This document shows, piece after piece, positions 45,104-56,194 of a stretch of DNA of 64,000 nucleotides. Under the pieces are notes generated by a model that searched no databases, was not told the origin of the DNA, and was given only the letters and a program-made list of their open reading frames with translations. Positions within the stretch are counted from its first letter, which is position 1. Each line of letters begins with the position of its first letter. The DNA is taken from assembly GCA_020466095.1 (NCBI GenBank), contig CM035808.1:52001889-52065888 (forward strand), given 5' to 3'. This stretch comes from Chlorops oryzae. Taxonomy: Eukaryota > Arthropoda > Insecta > Diptera > Chloropidae. A program made the translations under genes and the position numbers.

Positions 45104-45722
45104 TTAGTGCAGGAAAAGATATTGCTGTCGGCAATTTATTGAATGCGCTCGCTGCGAGCGAATCTGTTGTGACTTACTTTCTCGCCATAAGATAAGTTGA
45201 AACTTTCGATTTGGCTCTGAAATTTTAACTTGGTGGTACATCTTGCTGATGTCTGCCGTTAAGGCATATTTGTTCATCCTGAAACGCAAGAGAGTGTCAT
45301 AGAGTTCAGGTTGTATAGTTGGACCCTTCATTAAAATTTCATTTAATGAAATGTTGCTCGACGTTTTTGCAGACGCAACGAATACAACGCGGAGTACTCT
45401 GTGGCCGCAAAACGCATTGACGTGAAATGACGTAATGAATTTTAGGAAATTTTTCAGACCACAATGACATATGTCCCAATTGAAGGTATTCCTTCATAAA
45501 TTCTAGGTACATGCTATAAGCTTCTGGAGATTTAATGATTCGCCTTTCCAACGATTCAAAGCGACGCTTGGTCATTTCGTATGACTGCCCAAGAAGATAA
45601 GGGCTGGACTTGAAGGTTAACGAAACTTGGAAATGACCTGACAAAACTCGTTTAACATTTTCAACAAAATGTTTCTCACACATGGACTGCTCAGAGGTGT
45701 AGAGTGTTGTGATTTTAAGCAA
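45104..45722 (-). pseudogene. BEL/Pao reverse transcriptase N-terminal fragment
   Basis: Reading from about 45690: SMCEKHFVENVKR, LGQSYEMTKRRFESLERR, YLQLGHMSLWSEKFPKIHYVISRQCV, then after a frame change GPTIQPELYDTLLRFRMNKYALTADISKMYHQVKI and FQLILWRES. These are the linker and RT fingers/palm A of BEL/Pao elements (TADISKM contains the first catalytic Asp). The sequence stops being BEL-like at about 45150, before the YVDD box. The start at 45722 is artificial: the true upstream protein continues at 49027. Confidence 0.85.
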
Positions 45723-46504
45723 GGGATATGATCCTTATGGACATATCGCCTAAAATCCTTTGTGAAAATAAAAAGGACACAAGATATATACGTTATATCT
45801 TTTATTAATCCTTATTTACTTCACAATTTTGTTTATACTAGCTCCTGTCATAAACTCTAAACTACCCTATTTCCCTAAACTCCAAGTCCACGCTCTTATC
45901 GCTGTTGCCACTGGTGAGTACATGCGAGTCGAGCTGAGACTGTCACAAACTGGTCTTCCGCAAAGAGTGCCTTTCTCCATCTCAATCTTCGGCATATATA
46001 AAAAAAAACTGCTGATGCCGCATTGCTCATTTTCCAATCGCGGCCCGTTGAATTATTGCGAAACTTCTGGAACTGCTGAGCGCATTCAACGTTGACCTCA
46101 TTATCGATCTCCCAATCGATGCCTGTCGCAGGCACGGCAGAACGGCGTTTACATGGGGTAGTTGTACCCACTCGAGATTTTCCGAGTGGGTATTTTACCC
46201 ACTCGAAATTTTCCAAGTGGCTATTTTACTCAGTAAAAATTTCACGAAATTTTTGGAATGCCAGTTTTGACAAAACATTTTTTTCCAATTTTTTCATTTT
46301 GAGTTAATATGCAATGTTTCCGTAGAGCCTGTATCTTTGCGTTAATAAAGAATGAAAAGCATTAAACGACATAAGCCAAAACTACCAAACGGAAGTATTT
46401 GGAAAATACTTGGCCGCGAAAATTTAATACGTAAAAATTTTACCCTAATAATTGTCTTTTTAAATAAAATGTTATTCTATTATTTCGGAGGCATTTACTG
46501 CATG

Positions 46505-47280
46505 TATGATATGTTGTACATTCCGAGTCGGAAGTTAATACGTTTGGCGGTTCAAAAGTTATAAGTATTTTTTTCATTTTTGGAGGTAGGAGTGGGCGGA
46601 TCACGCCCATATTTTGCAGTAATATCCCAATGAGTGAAAGGTATGTACGTTTCAAGTCCGAAGTGAATATGTTCAGTAGTTCAGGAGTTATTAGCATATT
46701 TTATTTGTGGGGGAAGCAGTGGGCGGATCACGCCCATATTTTTCAATAACATCCCAATGGGTCCAAGGTATATATGTTCCCAGTTTGAAGTGAATATGTT
46801 AAGTGGTTCAGAAGTTATGAGCATTTTTCTATATGCGACGGCGCGCCTTTCCAAGAATGCGGAATGTATTCTATGTACATATGTACGCATGTACAATATT
46901 GCATCAGCTTTTCTTTCTAAATGCTTTGCGGTAGCATTTGTTTACATACATATATAAAAATGCTCGTAACTTCTGAACCACTGAACACATTGACTTCAAA
47001 CTTGGATCATATATACCTTGGACCCATTGGGATGTTATTGAAAAATATGGGCGTGATCCGCCCACTGCTTCCCCCACAAATAAAATATGCTAATAACTCC
47101 TGAACTACTGAACATATTCACTTCGGACTTGGAACGTACATACCTTTCACTCATTGGGATATTACTGCAAAATATGGGCGTGATCCGCCCACTCCTACCT
47201 CCACAAATGGAAAAATACTTATAACTTCTGAACCACAAAACTTCGGACTTGGAATGTTGTATGTGTGTACATATAGATGT
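46505..47280. repeat. Large inverted repeat built of ~127-bp units
   Basis: The left arm (about 46505-46840) and right arm (about 46955-47280) are inverse complements with a ~115-bp loop. Each arm holds two units about 127 bp apart, each with GGGCGGATCACGCCCATA (46594, 46721) or its inverse GGGCGTGATCCGCCCAC (near 47050, 47178). The short ORFs here are repeat-derived, not genes. Confidence 0.9.
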
Positions 47281-47504
47281 AGGTACATATGTACATATCG
47301 TTAGCTTCGGATAGAAAGGGCGTATCATTTGTTTTTTCAAAAATAAGATTTTTAGTTTTACTAGTGGTCCACTCTGAAATGCACCCCCAAAAAAATATAA
47401 AACCAAGCCTAAAACACAATTTTTTGTATTTTTAAATGTTAAACGGAGTGCAACTTTTGCATTAAAAAATTAAAATTGAAAGGAGTAATGTATTTAATTT
47501 TTAA

Positions 47505-47825
47505 AAGCCAAATATATACCTCATCGAGCTTAAGATTATGTTATTTTTCCATATTTAGCTTTAAAATGAAGAGTATACTCAGGAATTATTTTAGAAATAA
47601 CTATTTATAAAAAGCATATAAACATATTGCATGTTATTTTATGACTCCAACGAAAAACTACATATACAGTGCAAGCTTGTAAATGAGAGGGAAAACACGT
47701 AATATGTTTAAAAGCTTCTTATAAATATTTATTTCTAAAATAATTAGTATGCTCTTCATTTTAAAGCTAAATATGGAAAAATAACATATTCTTAAGCTCG
47801 ATGAGATATATATTTGGCTTTTAAA
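47505..47825. repeat. Second inverted repeat of the composite element
   Basis: About 47505-47612 (CCATATTTAGCTTTAAA...) pairs with about 47717-47825 (TTTAAAGCTAAATATGG...). The right arm is also the start of the 224-bp tandem pair. Confidence 0.8.
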
Positions 47826-48208
47826 ATTTAACAAGAGGCCGAAAAAATGCGGAATTGTCTTTAAGTTTTTAATTTTTTTTACATGAAGTGCGTTAATTTT
47901 TGTTATTAAATGTATAATATGAAATAATATTTTTAGTATATTTTATTGTACTTGACTTTGTAACGAAATCATGGGAATGTTCAATTTAAAGCTAAATATG
48001 GAAAAATAACATAATCTTAAGCTCGATGAGATATATATTTGGCTTTTAAAATTTAACAAGAGGCCGAAAAAATGCGGAATTGTCTTTAAGTTTTTAATTT
48101 TTTTTTACATGAAGTGCGTTAATTTTTGTTATTAAATGTATAATATGAAATAATATTTTTTGTATATTTTATTTTACTTGATTTTGTAACGAAATGATGG
48201 GAATGTTG
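47761..48208. repeat. 224-bp tandem duplication
   Basis: TTAAAGCTAAATATGGAAAA occurs at 47761 and 47985; the following ~200 bp (CTTAAGCTCGATGAGATAT..., TGAAGTGCGTTAATTTTTG) are nearly identical in both. Confidence 0.9.
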
Positions 48209-48280
48209 ATTTCGTGGGAGCTTTGTATACTACTCCAACGCAGCAATACACCACCCTTCCCCCTTCGAACTACTACCCAC

Positions 48281-48638
48281 TAGAGGTGGAAAACAATCAA
48301 TGTTAACATAATGGTAAAATTAATAAATAAATGGTAAAAATAAATTCCATTAAATTAAATTCTAACAAGCTTAGTAGTTGATGAAAAACAATAGATTGTC
48401 GTAGAACACCATCAATAGGGTAAAACATTTAAAAACATCGTCGATGTATCCCACAATCGTGCACTATTGATGGTTTCTGATAACTAACAATTTTTTTCCA
48501 TCAACTAAGGTTGTTAGAATTAAATCAAACTTAATCTATTTTGCATTTTTAACTTTCTTTTCATTATTATTTATTTTAACTTAAAAACATCGATACTATC
48601 GATGTATCGATGTTAACATCGATTTTTTCCCACCTCTA
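48281..48638. mobile_element. hAT MITE (TAGAGGTGG type)
   Basis: Ends TAGAGGTGGAAAACAATC and the inverse complement of TAGAGGTGGGAAAAAATC, both followed by ATGTTAACAT-type subterminal palindromes. CTACCCAC is duplicated at 48273-48280 and 48639-48646. A non-autonomous element of 358 bp, the innermost layer of this nest. Confidence 0.9.
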
Positions 48639-49026
48639 CTACCCACTCGGGAAAAATCTGTTCTGCCGTGCCTGGCCTGTCGCAATAGTTGGACTGTTGA
48701 CCTGTGCTTGTTGCTTTGATTTAATTTAATTGCATTTTGAGCCCAACAGATGTTATACTCGCTGCGTTAGCATTTTCGCCAAGTGTCGCCTGAATTCCCT
48801 TGCGTTCGGGAATTCGCTTATCAAGTATTAATGCTCGCCGCTCTTGTCGTGTGCCAACGTTGATGATATTTCCATAACCGTATTTAAGCTTGGTTTGGTT
48901 TTTGTTGTTGTTGTTCTTTCGTTTGTGCTAAAGTTGTTTTGTTATATTTCGGTCTGTGCATACAAAAGTGACCATCGTGCATAATAATTGAATGCTCTTG
49001 AGTCGAATGTTGACTCACAACAAGAG

Positions 49027-49950
49027 AGACGATGACTGTTCCTTTGGAATTTCTTCCATTTCCCAAAATTTTTCGAGATCCATATTAAGAGTATCAGTTT
49101 CGTCAATTATGTTGACGAAACTGCTCACTTCTGCGGTATGAGAGTTTTTCGTTTGATATTTTCGGGATACAACCCAACCAAAAAGGGTTTTTTGTAAAAT
49201 TGGAATATTCGGAGCACTTTTAATTTGCCAAACGCAAAGTACGTCGAAAAAGCTTTCGGCTCCAATCAACAAATCAATTTTTTGTGGTTTATTAAATTGA
49301 GGATCAGCTAATTGTAAATTGTTTGGAATGGGCACACTTGACGGTGGTACAAATCGCATCGGTTGATGTGAGGAAATTGAACGCAAAACCCAAAATTGGG
49401 TAGAGTATTCATATGACTTCACACGCGAACGGACTACTAAATTTGTTTTAGAATACGATGCAGCAGTTGACCGCCCAATGCCAGCTTAGTTTAAAACACT
49501 TTTTTCTTTTTTCAAATTCAATGTTTGACAAAGTTCTTCTGTTATAAAGTTAGTCTGTGAAGCAGAGTCTAGAAGGGTTCTGGCCAACACCAAATCTCCA
49601 GTTTTGTTGAGGACATAGACTAGCGCAGTAGCTAGAATGACTTGATCATTATTGTCAGACTCAAAATGCGCATTTAAGGCTGAAGCTGACGGTTGTTCTA
49701 ATGCCACAGACGCTATGGCAATAGGGAGTGGATTGTGGTTTGAATTTATTTCGAATATATGCAAAGTGGTATGATGGGGTTTTTGACAGATACGAAATTT
49801 GGACGACTTGCAATGTTTTACTGAATGCCCTTTTCTTAAGAAATTTAGGCACAAGGAACTTGATTTAGAAAATTGAAAGCGCTCGGAAACAGGAATGTTT
49901 GAGAAGCTGTTAAAAGTTGAAATCCAATGTTCTGAAGATGTGCAATACAA
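49027..49950 (-). pseudogene. BEL/Pao nucleocapsid and protease
   Basis: From 49950: a knuckle-like CLNFLRKGHSVKHCKSSKFRIC...HHTTLH, then the aspartic protease core LLDSASQTNFITEELCQTLNL (49575-49520). After a frame break come FVPPSSVPIPNNLQLADPQFN, IDLLIGAESFFDVL and GWVVSR (49422-49130), the typical BEL protease tail. It ends FWEMEEIPKEQSS where the solo LTR intervenes. It would mature Gag-Pol; one frameshift and the insertion disable it. Confidence 0.87.
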
Positions 49951-50070
49951 ACATTCATCGCCCTGAGGTGTCGTATTGTTAGGATTTGTATCCTTAAACG
50001 ATGATTGTTCAGCAAAAGAACCTTAAGCACAAGCAAGCGAAGCCTTTACGTTATTTTTTGACCCTTTATT

Positions 50071-50990
50071 TTAATCATTGGTATATTCTTTCGGTGTTGG
50101 TTTCGAAGCTTCGTCAGCCGACAAAACTTGGTATCTTTTATTTAGCATGGCCCTGCATTCTTCGCAAGTCGGAAGCTCATCATATTTAATTGATTCTTCC
50201 CATCTCGATCTAGTAATTGGGTCTTTTTTTGACATAACTATTTGAATCAAAATGGCATTGGTGATCGCGGTGTCATCACCAATGGACAGTAACGACCCGT
50301 ATATTGCAGAGACTGTATCTGCAATTGAGCGTACACTAGATGCTGATGGGGTGGTTGTTGCAGGCAACGAAAATGTATAAGAAATATGTTCAAAAAACAT
50401 TAGACATTTACTGTCGTAAACTAGCTTCAAGCTCGCAAGAGCTTTCGAATAATTACTGTCAGCCACTTGGTAAGCCTTTACAGTTCCCAGCGCTTCATCT
50501 GTAAGGCACGACAACAAATGATTAAATTTTTCAACATTCGCCAAATTCGGATCACTATCTACAAGACTGTCGAAAAGTCCAATGAAGTTTTTAAACTCCG
50601 AATACTTTCCACTGAATTTCGGAAGTTTCATGTGTGGAAGTTTAGTTTGACCGACATGCGCGTCGGAACCTATCAATGCTTGAACTTGAGTTTTTTTTAC
50701 GTGTATTAAGAACACTCAAACATAAAGCCTTTGTGGATACCCAAGGGCCGCTAATTCGGTTCTCAATTAAATTTGAGTTTCTTAACGATCCATTTCTTTT
50801 TGTATTTCCATCGCCTCGTGGATATACGAGTTTAAAATTTCAAGTCTTCAATTGCACTTGGATTTTTCGAAATCAACTTTTCCTCGATGGCAAGTTTAAA
50901 TCGCAATATGTTTTGCATTGCCTTGTCTCTTTGTTGATGTGCAGTGTCACCTATTTGTGACGAGTTACGATTTTTATTTTTTCCAGCCAT
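50071..50990 (-). pseudogene. BEL/Pao Gag
   Basis: Starts MAGKNKNRNSSQIGD at 50990 and breaks near 50835. The 214-residue frame from 50715 contains the BEL Gag block: LPKFSGKYSEFKNFIGLFDSLVDSDPNLANVEKFNHLLSCL, LASLKLVYDSK, SIADTVSAIYGSLLSIGD and RWEESIKYDELPTCEECRAML. It continues towards a knuckle at 49850 with a stop at 50071. Particle-forming role by family; the copy is decayed. Confidence 0.87.
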
Positions 50991-52090
50991 ATTAAATTTA
51001 CTCAAATGAAACCCAGCACACGTATTAATAACAACGCAATTATTTAATTGAATTTTAAATAAACGTACAAGTTCGAATATTAATTTCTTCAGTAATCAAC
51101 AACATATGTAACGACCGCTGTTAATTAAAGCGAACTGTTAACAAACAGCTCTGTTGGTTTTAATTTATGTTAACGACTAAAAGCGGAGTTGTGTTTTGAA
51201 TTCAAAGTAACACAACGGAATTTGAAGAAATCGAATGTTTCAATTCCCACTAGAGAATAGTGAAACTTTGTTTGATGTATGCGAAGGAGCAATGGATCCA
51301 ATGGCAATGGAACGTGAATGCAGCGGAACGAATGAAAGCAACAAAGGAAATGAGTTGTCCCGCACTGACAAACCGTACCAAAGATCGTTGTATACATATA
51401 AATTCACAAACATATAATTGAGAATTAGCGTGAATGCAGCGAAAGGAAGAGAGCAACAACGAAAATTAGTTAAGCTGCACCAACAAACTTACAACGAGTA
51501 TATATATAAATGTAGATTTACATACATATAGTTCGAATTTACCGCGTTGTTTTTTTTTTTATTCAAGCACATGGAAATCAATTTTTATTTGAATTTTATT
51601 CAATTTCTATTTGCTTTGCATCCAATCTGTTTATGTTTTCATGATATTAGCTTGTAGCTACTCTATTATTTCCAAGAATAACCAGTTAGTGATTTAGCAC
51701 AATTGCACGAAATTGAAGGTTTAGCGCTATAAAAATTTAGCACTACTGAATTTGTTGTTGGAACTCTACTGTGCACATCAATGAATTGCTTTTTCTTAAT
51801 ACCTGGCAGTAAGGTACTTCCTTATGTTCAATGTTTCCCGAAGGTGATTGCCTCCACGTGGAATCCATGAACTGCTCAATCCCAGAAAAAATTAATTTTT
51901 TGTTTAAAAAAATGACGAACGAGAAAAGAGCGAACTCTGTATACTGTTCGCAGCAATACTTTTCCGATGAACGGTTTTAAAACGCGTGTGTGTGTATGTA
52001 CTTTGTGTGACGCACAACGCTATTTCATCAGCAATTTCAAATGACAAAAATTAAAACTTGTAAGTTTTAAATCAAGTATTTTAACGGCGT
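50991..52090 (-). other. Long non-coding stretch between BEL Gag and the next PBS
   Basis: About 1.1 kb without a gene. A TGTAACGACCGCTGTTAATT phrase at 51108 looks like an LTR-type end, so a second insertion may lengthen this leader; I could not find its other end or a TSD. TA- and T-rich runs occur at 51500-51560. Confidence 0.35.
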
Positions 52091-52109
52091 AGTCCCTGCT
52101 CGGGCGCCA
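52091..52109 (-). other. Primer-binding site (tRNA-Lys-like)
   Basis: The minus strand reads TGGCGCCCGAGCAGGGACT. TGGCGCCC...CAGGGAC is the classic lysine-tRNA type PBS. The adjoining TGAACGAATC to the right (52110 on) would be the 5' LTR of a minus-strand element, most simply the BEL/Pao element; its right end within 52110-52500 was not located. Confidence 0.7.
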
Positions 52110-52440
52110 TGAACGAATCTTTAAGCCTTTTTAAAGATTTGAAGCAAAAAATTTGGGACTAACTATCCGTTTGTAACAATTGAAAATTCACTTAAACGAA
52201 CTGAATGAAAAAGCGTCCGGCCACGATCACAATTAAAACCAAAAAAGCAGCGTTTATTCATTTCCGCTTAGTGCAACTAAAAACAAAAGGAGTACTTTTG
52301 GCGATTCGATATTCAAAGAGATTTGTTACTTTACATTATACGTTACGTTAACTAAGATTTACTTTGATTTGTATGACAATTTGAGTTGTATTTACAATAC
52401 TTTGGAAATGTTAATATGCTTCCGATGCGAAGCCTTTAAA
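52110..52440 (-). repeat. Probable 5' LTR beside the PBS
   Basis: Starts TGAACGAATC directly after the PBS. No second copy is in the window, and the right boundary is not seen, so the extent is a guess limited by the SK intron. Confidence 0.4.
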
Positions 52441-52520
52441 TGATTGTTTTTTATTTTACATTGCTAATTAATCGTTTTAAATTTTTCTTTACAACGTTTG
52501 TTAACTTGAAACCAATACAG

Positions 52521-52837
52521 CTTTTCATGATTGATAATTGCGCCGACGACTGGAGAATAGCAATGACGTGGCAACGAATATGTCAAATAGGCCTGGAGCT
52601 TCTAATATGCGCAATACATCCGATTCCCGGTGAATACTATTTTATGTGGACAACTAAGCTAGCCAACAAAAACAAAACCATGGGCACTGAAATGGTACCA
52701 TATGACGTAGCCTTATCTCTACCAATGTTTTTTCGGCTATATTTAATATGCCGAGTTATGCTTTTACATTCGAAACTGTTTACGGATGCATCTTCACGGA
52801 GTATAGGAGCTTTAAATAGAATAAATTTTAATACAAG
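52521..52837 (+). CDS. SK: SK calcium-activated potassium channel, S3-S4 exon
   Basis: The exon translates in phase 0 from [17 protein letters not shown]. It runs through [20 protein letters not shown] (S3 region), [20 protein letters not shown] and [18 protein letters not shown] (S4 and the S4-S5 linker) to FNTR. The acceptor is ACCAATACAG before 52521 and the donor AAG|GTAAGC after 52837, leaving phase 2. These phrases are near-invariant in SK/KCNN channels, which form tetrameric, calmodulin-gated K+ channels that shape after-hyperpolarisation. An upstream ATG frame from 52440 is intronic. The adjoining S1-S2 and pore exons are not in the window, so both flanking introns exceed it: at least 52 kb upstream and 11 kb downstream. 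Confidence 0.94.
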
Positions 52838-52978
52838 GTAAGCATTTAAAGTTTAACAGAATATAAGCAACACACTATTCTTTTGGATTTTCTCAACACT
52901 TCGCGGTTTGATAGTGAAATTTGCAATTTCGTCAAACAAAATTCCCTTCTTTTAATTTTTAACTATTCAAATTTCAGG

Positions 52979-53113
52979 GGCTATCTCCAGTTCTGTCAGG
53001 AATGAGAAACTTCATATAAAAAACGTTTCAAAAATGAATCAGAAATTTTCTGAACTGTTTTTTATATGAAGTTTTTCAGTTCTGTTTCATTTCTGACAGA
53101 ACTGGAGATAGCC
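52979..53113. mobile_element. 135-bp MITE 141 bp downstream of the SK exon
   Basis: GGCTATCTCCAGTTCTGTCA starts at 52979; its inverse complement (TGACAGAACTGGAGATAGCC) ends at 53113. Inner AACTTCATATAAAAAAC arms pair too, so the RNA would fold into a long hairpin. No clear TSD. Confidence 0.85.
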
Positions 53114-54440
53114 GCTATGTCGGAATTATTTGTTTCTGTTTTTAATGAATTCCAGGCTTAATGCTAACGTAATGCTATCCGTCGCCATCCATTAAACTCA
53201 CTGAGCGCTGCTAGAATGTGAATTTGTTTCAGCCTTTAAATAACACTGGCCGACAAAAAAAGTGTGCTGTCTTTGGAATAAAATATATAATTTCCTATGT
53301 ATTTTGATGAGCTGAAACCGAATTCGGCAAAAACAAAATTTTTTTTGCGCGCCATTTTTTCTCTACACGCCCATGTAACCCTGATTAATCCATACAGAGG
53401 GGTCTGATCGCGAGAAACGTGGACACAGTGGACATAGTGGGTTTGGGATTTTGGTCTTTTGATCTTATATCGAAAGGTTCCGGCTATATGTTATATAAAT
53501 TTTCATAAAATATAAAAGAAAAATTCCCACAATTGTTGTTGTTGCATTTTGAAAATCGAAAATTTCGAACATATTAATATTTACCTTTTCTTCATTATTT
53601 ATATCTTGAGATTATTCGAATATATTCTCTCTAAATTAGTTCAAGAATAAAAAAAGTAAAAAACCAAAAATCGGAAAACAGCATACACTGGAATTTTTTT
53701 TTAAGAAATCGGCTTTTAAAATAAAAATTTGCAATTTTTATATAGAGTCGAAGCTTGAAAAATAACCAGATATAAACCAAAATATAGACAATTCAATTAT
53801 ATATCACAAACACCAAACTTTTAATTGTAGTTCCAAGAAACACGTGATGAACGGGAAGATCTTTCCAATGCATGTGAGAAGCCTCAGATCGGACAAATAC
53901 TTTTAAAGTTATGAGCAAAAGTGGCGTACGAATAAAACGTTATAAGATCGTGACGGTGGCCATATGATACCTTATGTGAGGTTTACCGTCAAGAAAAATA
54001 GATCTTTAAAATGGACTCTAATTTTTTTTATGTCATTAAATTCAAGAAATCGCAAAAATCTTGTTGACAGTGGTCCGGCCAGCATTAAAAAAATTTTTCC
54101 TCAACCTAACTAAATTGAATAAAAAAAATTTCATGATCGTTTTTGCCTGGGCAATACCACAAAGTATGACTTATTTACTACAGCTTAGTAGAAACTTAAT
54201 TGCAAATTTGTTCAAAAGGCAAAAACAAGAAAATAATTTTTTTTTTCGCATACCGAAATATGAGCTCAACTTTTGCTTACCCAAAACGTTATGTGGTGAA
54301 TATAAAATTTTTTCTGAGGTGTAAATCAAACATGAGAAAAAATTGTTCGTACTCCACCAGCATGCAAAGCGATTTCGTTACAATTCTTTTGGATGCCAAA
54401 GTTTATTTGACAGTTTATATATTGAAGAATGAAAACCTGG
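53114..54440. other. SK intron, unassigned
   Basis: AT-rich, no coding evidence. CACTGGCCGAC near 53248 and GTCCGGCCAG near 54074 form a weak inverted pair that could mark an old element; not supported enough to call. Confidence 0.4.
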
Positions 54441-54955
54441 TGAAATAGAATTGAACAGAATATTCATTTTCTGTGTCTAAAATCTGACTGACTCTTTATT
54501 GAAAATTGAAAGGTATTTATTATATTTTACAGTTCAATTCTTAAGACTAAAAATGCTTTTGCAATCATAACTTAAATATTTTATTATTGTGACAATTGAT
54601 AAAGGCAAATTAAATATGATACAAAATCGAAGATCTCAAATGTCTCCCAATATCCAAGCCATGCATTGCACTTTCCAAATGCACATTTAGCACTTGTCGG
54701 CGTTCAGCCTTGAACTTGAATAAACTATGGAATTAGTACAACAACAACATAACGCATATTGTGAGCGCGTGCGACTTAAACGAAAAGGTTTCTTATTGCG
54801 CTTTGAAATGTACATAAAGCGAGTGTGCATGTTTGATTCTTTATTCGTGTTGTTCTTATGTATGCATTTGGCCTGCGTGGATATTGAGTGCATGTTGAGC
54901 TACATTTGTTGATGTGCATGTTTGGTTTTTGTAACACTTTGTTAATCACACTACA
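54441..54955 (-). repeat. 3' LTR of the 412/mdg1-like provirus
   Basis: Matches 59750-60264 over its full length. Short ORFs inside both LTRs are only LTR sequence. Confidence 0.92.
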
Positions 54956-54968
54956 CCTTCCCCTTTTG
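54956..54968 (-). other. Polypurine tract
   Basis: The minus strand reads AAAAGGGGAAGG immediately before the 3' LTR start TGTAG; the expected plus-strand primer. Confidence 0.85.
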
Positions 54969-55277
54969 GAAGTGTGGTCATGCATTTGATAAATAGCGTG
55001 ATCATACTTTTTTAGAATTTTTGTTTTTATTTTGAGGAATCTATATATTGAATCATACATTACTTAATTTTTAACTTATACATTTCTTTTATATTATAAT
55101 TTCAACTTATATATTTAAACTTATATATTTCCTTTAAATTCTACATTGCGCAATGGTTTAAAATATGACTTATTCTAAAGAGAGTTTTTAATTTTTTTTT
55201 TTTTCATTTTATTTTTTTTCTCTCTCTCGTTATATATCTTTATTCTATTTTTGTTAATTTTATTGTTTTTATTGTTC

Positions 55278-56190
55278 TTATCTTAAATTATTACATTGTT
55301 TTGTTTGTCTAAGTCTATTACACCATATTGGTCCTAAATATCTATTATCTAATTTATGACCTGCTTCGGTTCTAACTAAAATTTTATCTCCAATGTTTAT
55401 TTCTAATTCATTTTTAAATTTATCTAATTGATTTTTTATTTTTAATTTTTCTTGTTCAATTAAAGTTTTGGTTCTCTTATGTGCATTTTGCAATCTGAAC
55501 TTAACTTCTTTAGCATAATCTTCCATATTATATAAAGGTTCAACTTTTTCTACCATTTTCAAAAGTTTTGCGGTTTTTCCATATACTAATTCGAATGGAC
55601 AATATTCATGTACTGTGGATGGTGTTGTATTATAACAATATGTAAAATATTTTATCCACTCATCCCAATCTGTTCTATCTGTTGACAGGTAGGCACGTAT
55701 ATATTGATTGAATGTTCTATGACTACGCTCTACCGTACCTAGCGTTTGATGATGATAAGCAGCTGATTCTAATTTTTCAATTTTAAAATTTTTACAAATT
55801 TCAGTCAATACCTGGTTCTTGTATTCTGTTCCCATATCAGAGAGTAGAGTTTTCATGGGACCATAAATCAGAATGAAAGAATCAACTATTGCTTTTGCTA
55901 CTGTTTTTGCGCTTTTATCTGGTATTGGTATGGATATTAAATATTTAGTAAGGTCGCATATGATTGTGACCGCGTATTCGTTTCCATTTTCAGATTTAGG
56001 TAGAGGACCTATCGTGTCAACCAGTACAATGTCAAATGAAGTTGCTGGTGTTGGTGTTATTACAGTAGGTGATTTAGTATATGTTGTTGTCTTAGCTTTT
56101 TGACATTTATCGCATGATTTAATATATTGTTTTATGTCTTTAGTCATGTATCTCCAATAATAATATCGTTGTATTTTTGATGTTGTTCTC
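55278..56190 (-). pseudogene. Provirus integrase and C-terminal Pol
   Basis: An open frame from 56147, just after the deletion joint: SCDKCQKAKTTTYTKSP (zinc-finger CxxC), then the D-D-E core in VDTIGPLPKSENGNEYAV, LLSDMGTEYKN and TLGTVERSHRTF, and a C-terminal GDKILVRTEAGHKLDNRYLGP DNA-binding part. All three catalytic acids are present. The first histidines of the zinc finger are lost or altered by the deletion joint. The 412/mdg1 assignment rests on this block. Confidence 0.88.
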
Positions 56191-56194
56191 GCGA

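Larger units (their letters stand above)
46129..48674. mobile_element. hAT-type composite element with foldback interior
   Basis: TIRs CAGGCACGGCAGAAC are identical for 15 bp at both ends, and GCCTGTCG is duplicated at 46121-46128 and 48675-48682 (8-bp hAT TSD). The interior has no transposase; it consists of two nested inverted-repeat systems, a 224-bp tandem duplication and a smaller hAT MITE. Next to the ends, CCCACTCG phrases recur in inverted orientation (46167-46207 and 48641-48652). Confidence 0.92.
45705..49022 (-). repeat. Solo LTR inserted in the BEL/Pao element (itself interrupted)
   Basis: On the plus strand it begins TGTTGTGATTTTAAG (45705) and ends GACTCACAACA (49022), giving 8-bp inverted ends TGTTGTGA/TCACAACA and TG...CA termini. 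AGAG flanks both sides (45701-45704 and 49023-49026). Without the nested hAT it is about 764 bp. Removing it rejoins BEL protease to RT. Orientation is inferred as minus only because of weak polarity cues. Confidence 0.7.

Noticed and set aside
46440..47419. Several similar ORFs reading LLPPxxKYANNS or MGVIRPLLPP
   Set aside because: They repeat because the 127-bp inverted-repeat units do; they are not a gene family.
51108..52060. Solo LTR starting TGTAACGACC
   Set aside because: No matching right end or target duplication was found, so it is only mentioned as a possibility.
52440..52520. ATG at 52440 as the start of the SK coding sequence
   Set aside because: The stretch before 52521 is AT-rich, ends in a splice acceptor and matches no SK N-terminus; the exon is internal.
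53248..54090. TIR element with CACTGGCCGAC ends
   Set aside because: The putative ends match poorly and no target duplication is visible.
54727..54912. 61-aa ORF MELVQQQHNAYCERV..., also at 60036-60221
   Set aside because: Located inside both copies of the 412/mdg1-like LTR, so it is LTR sequence.
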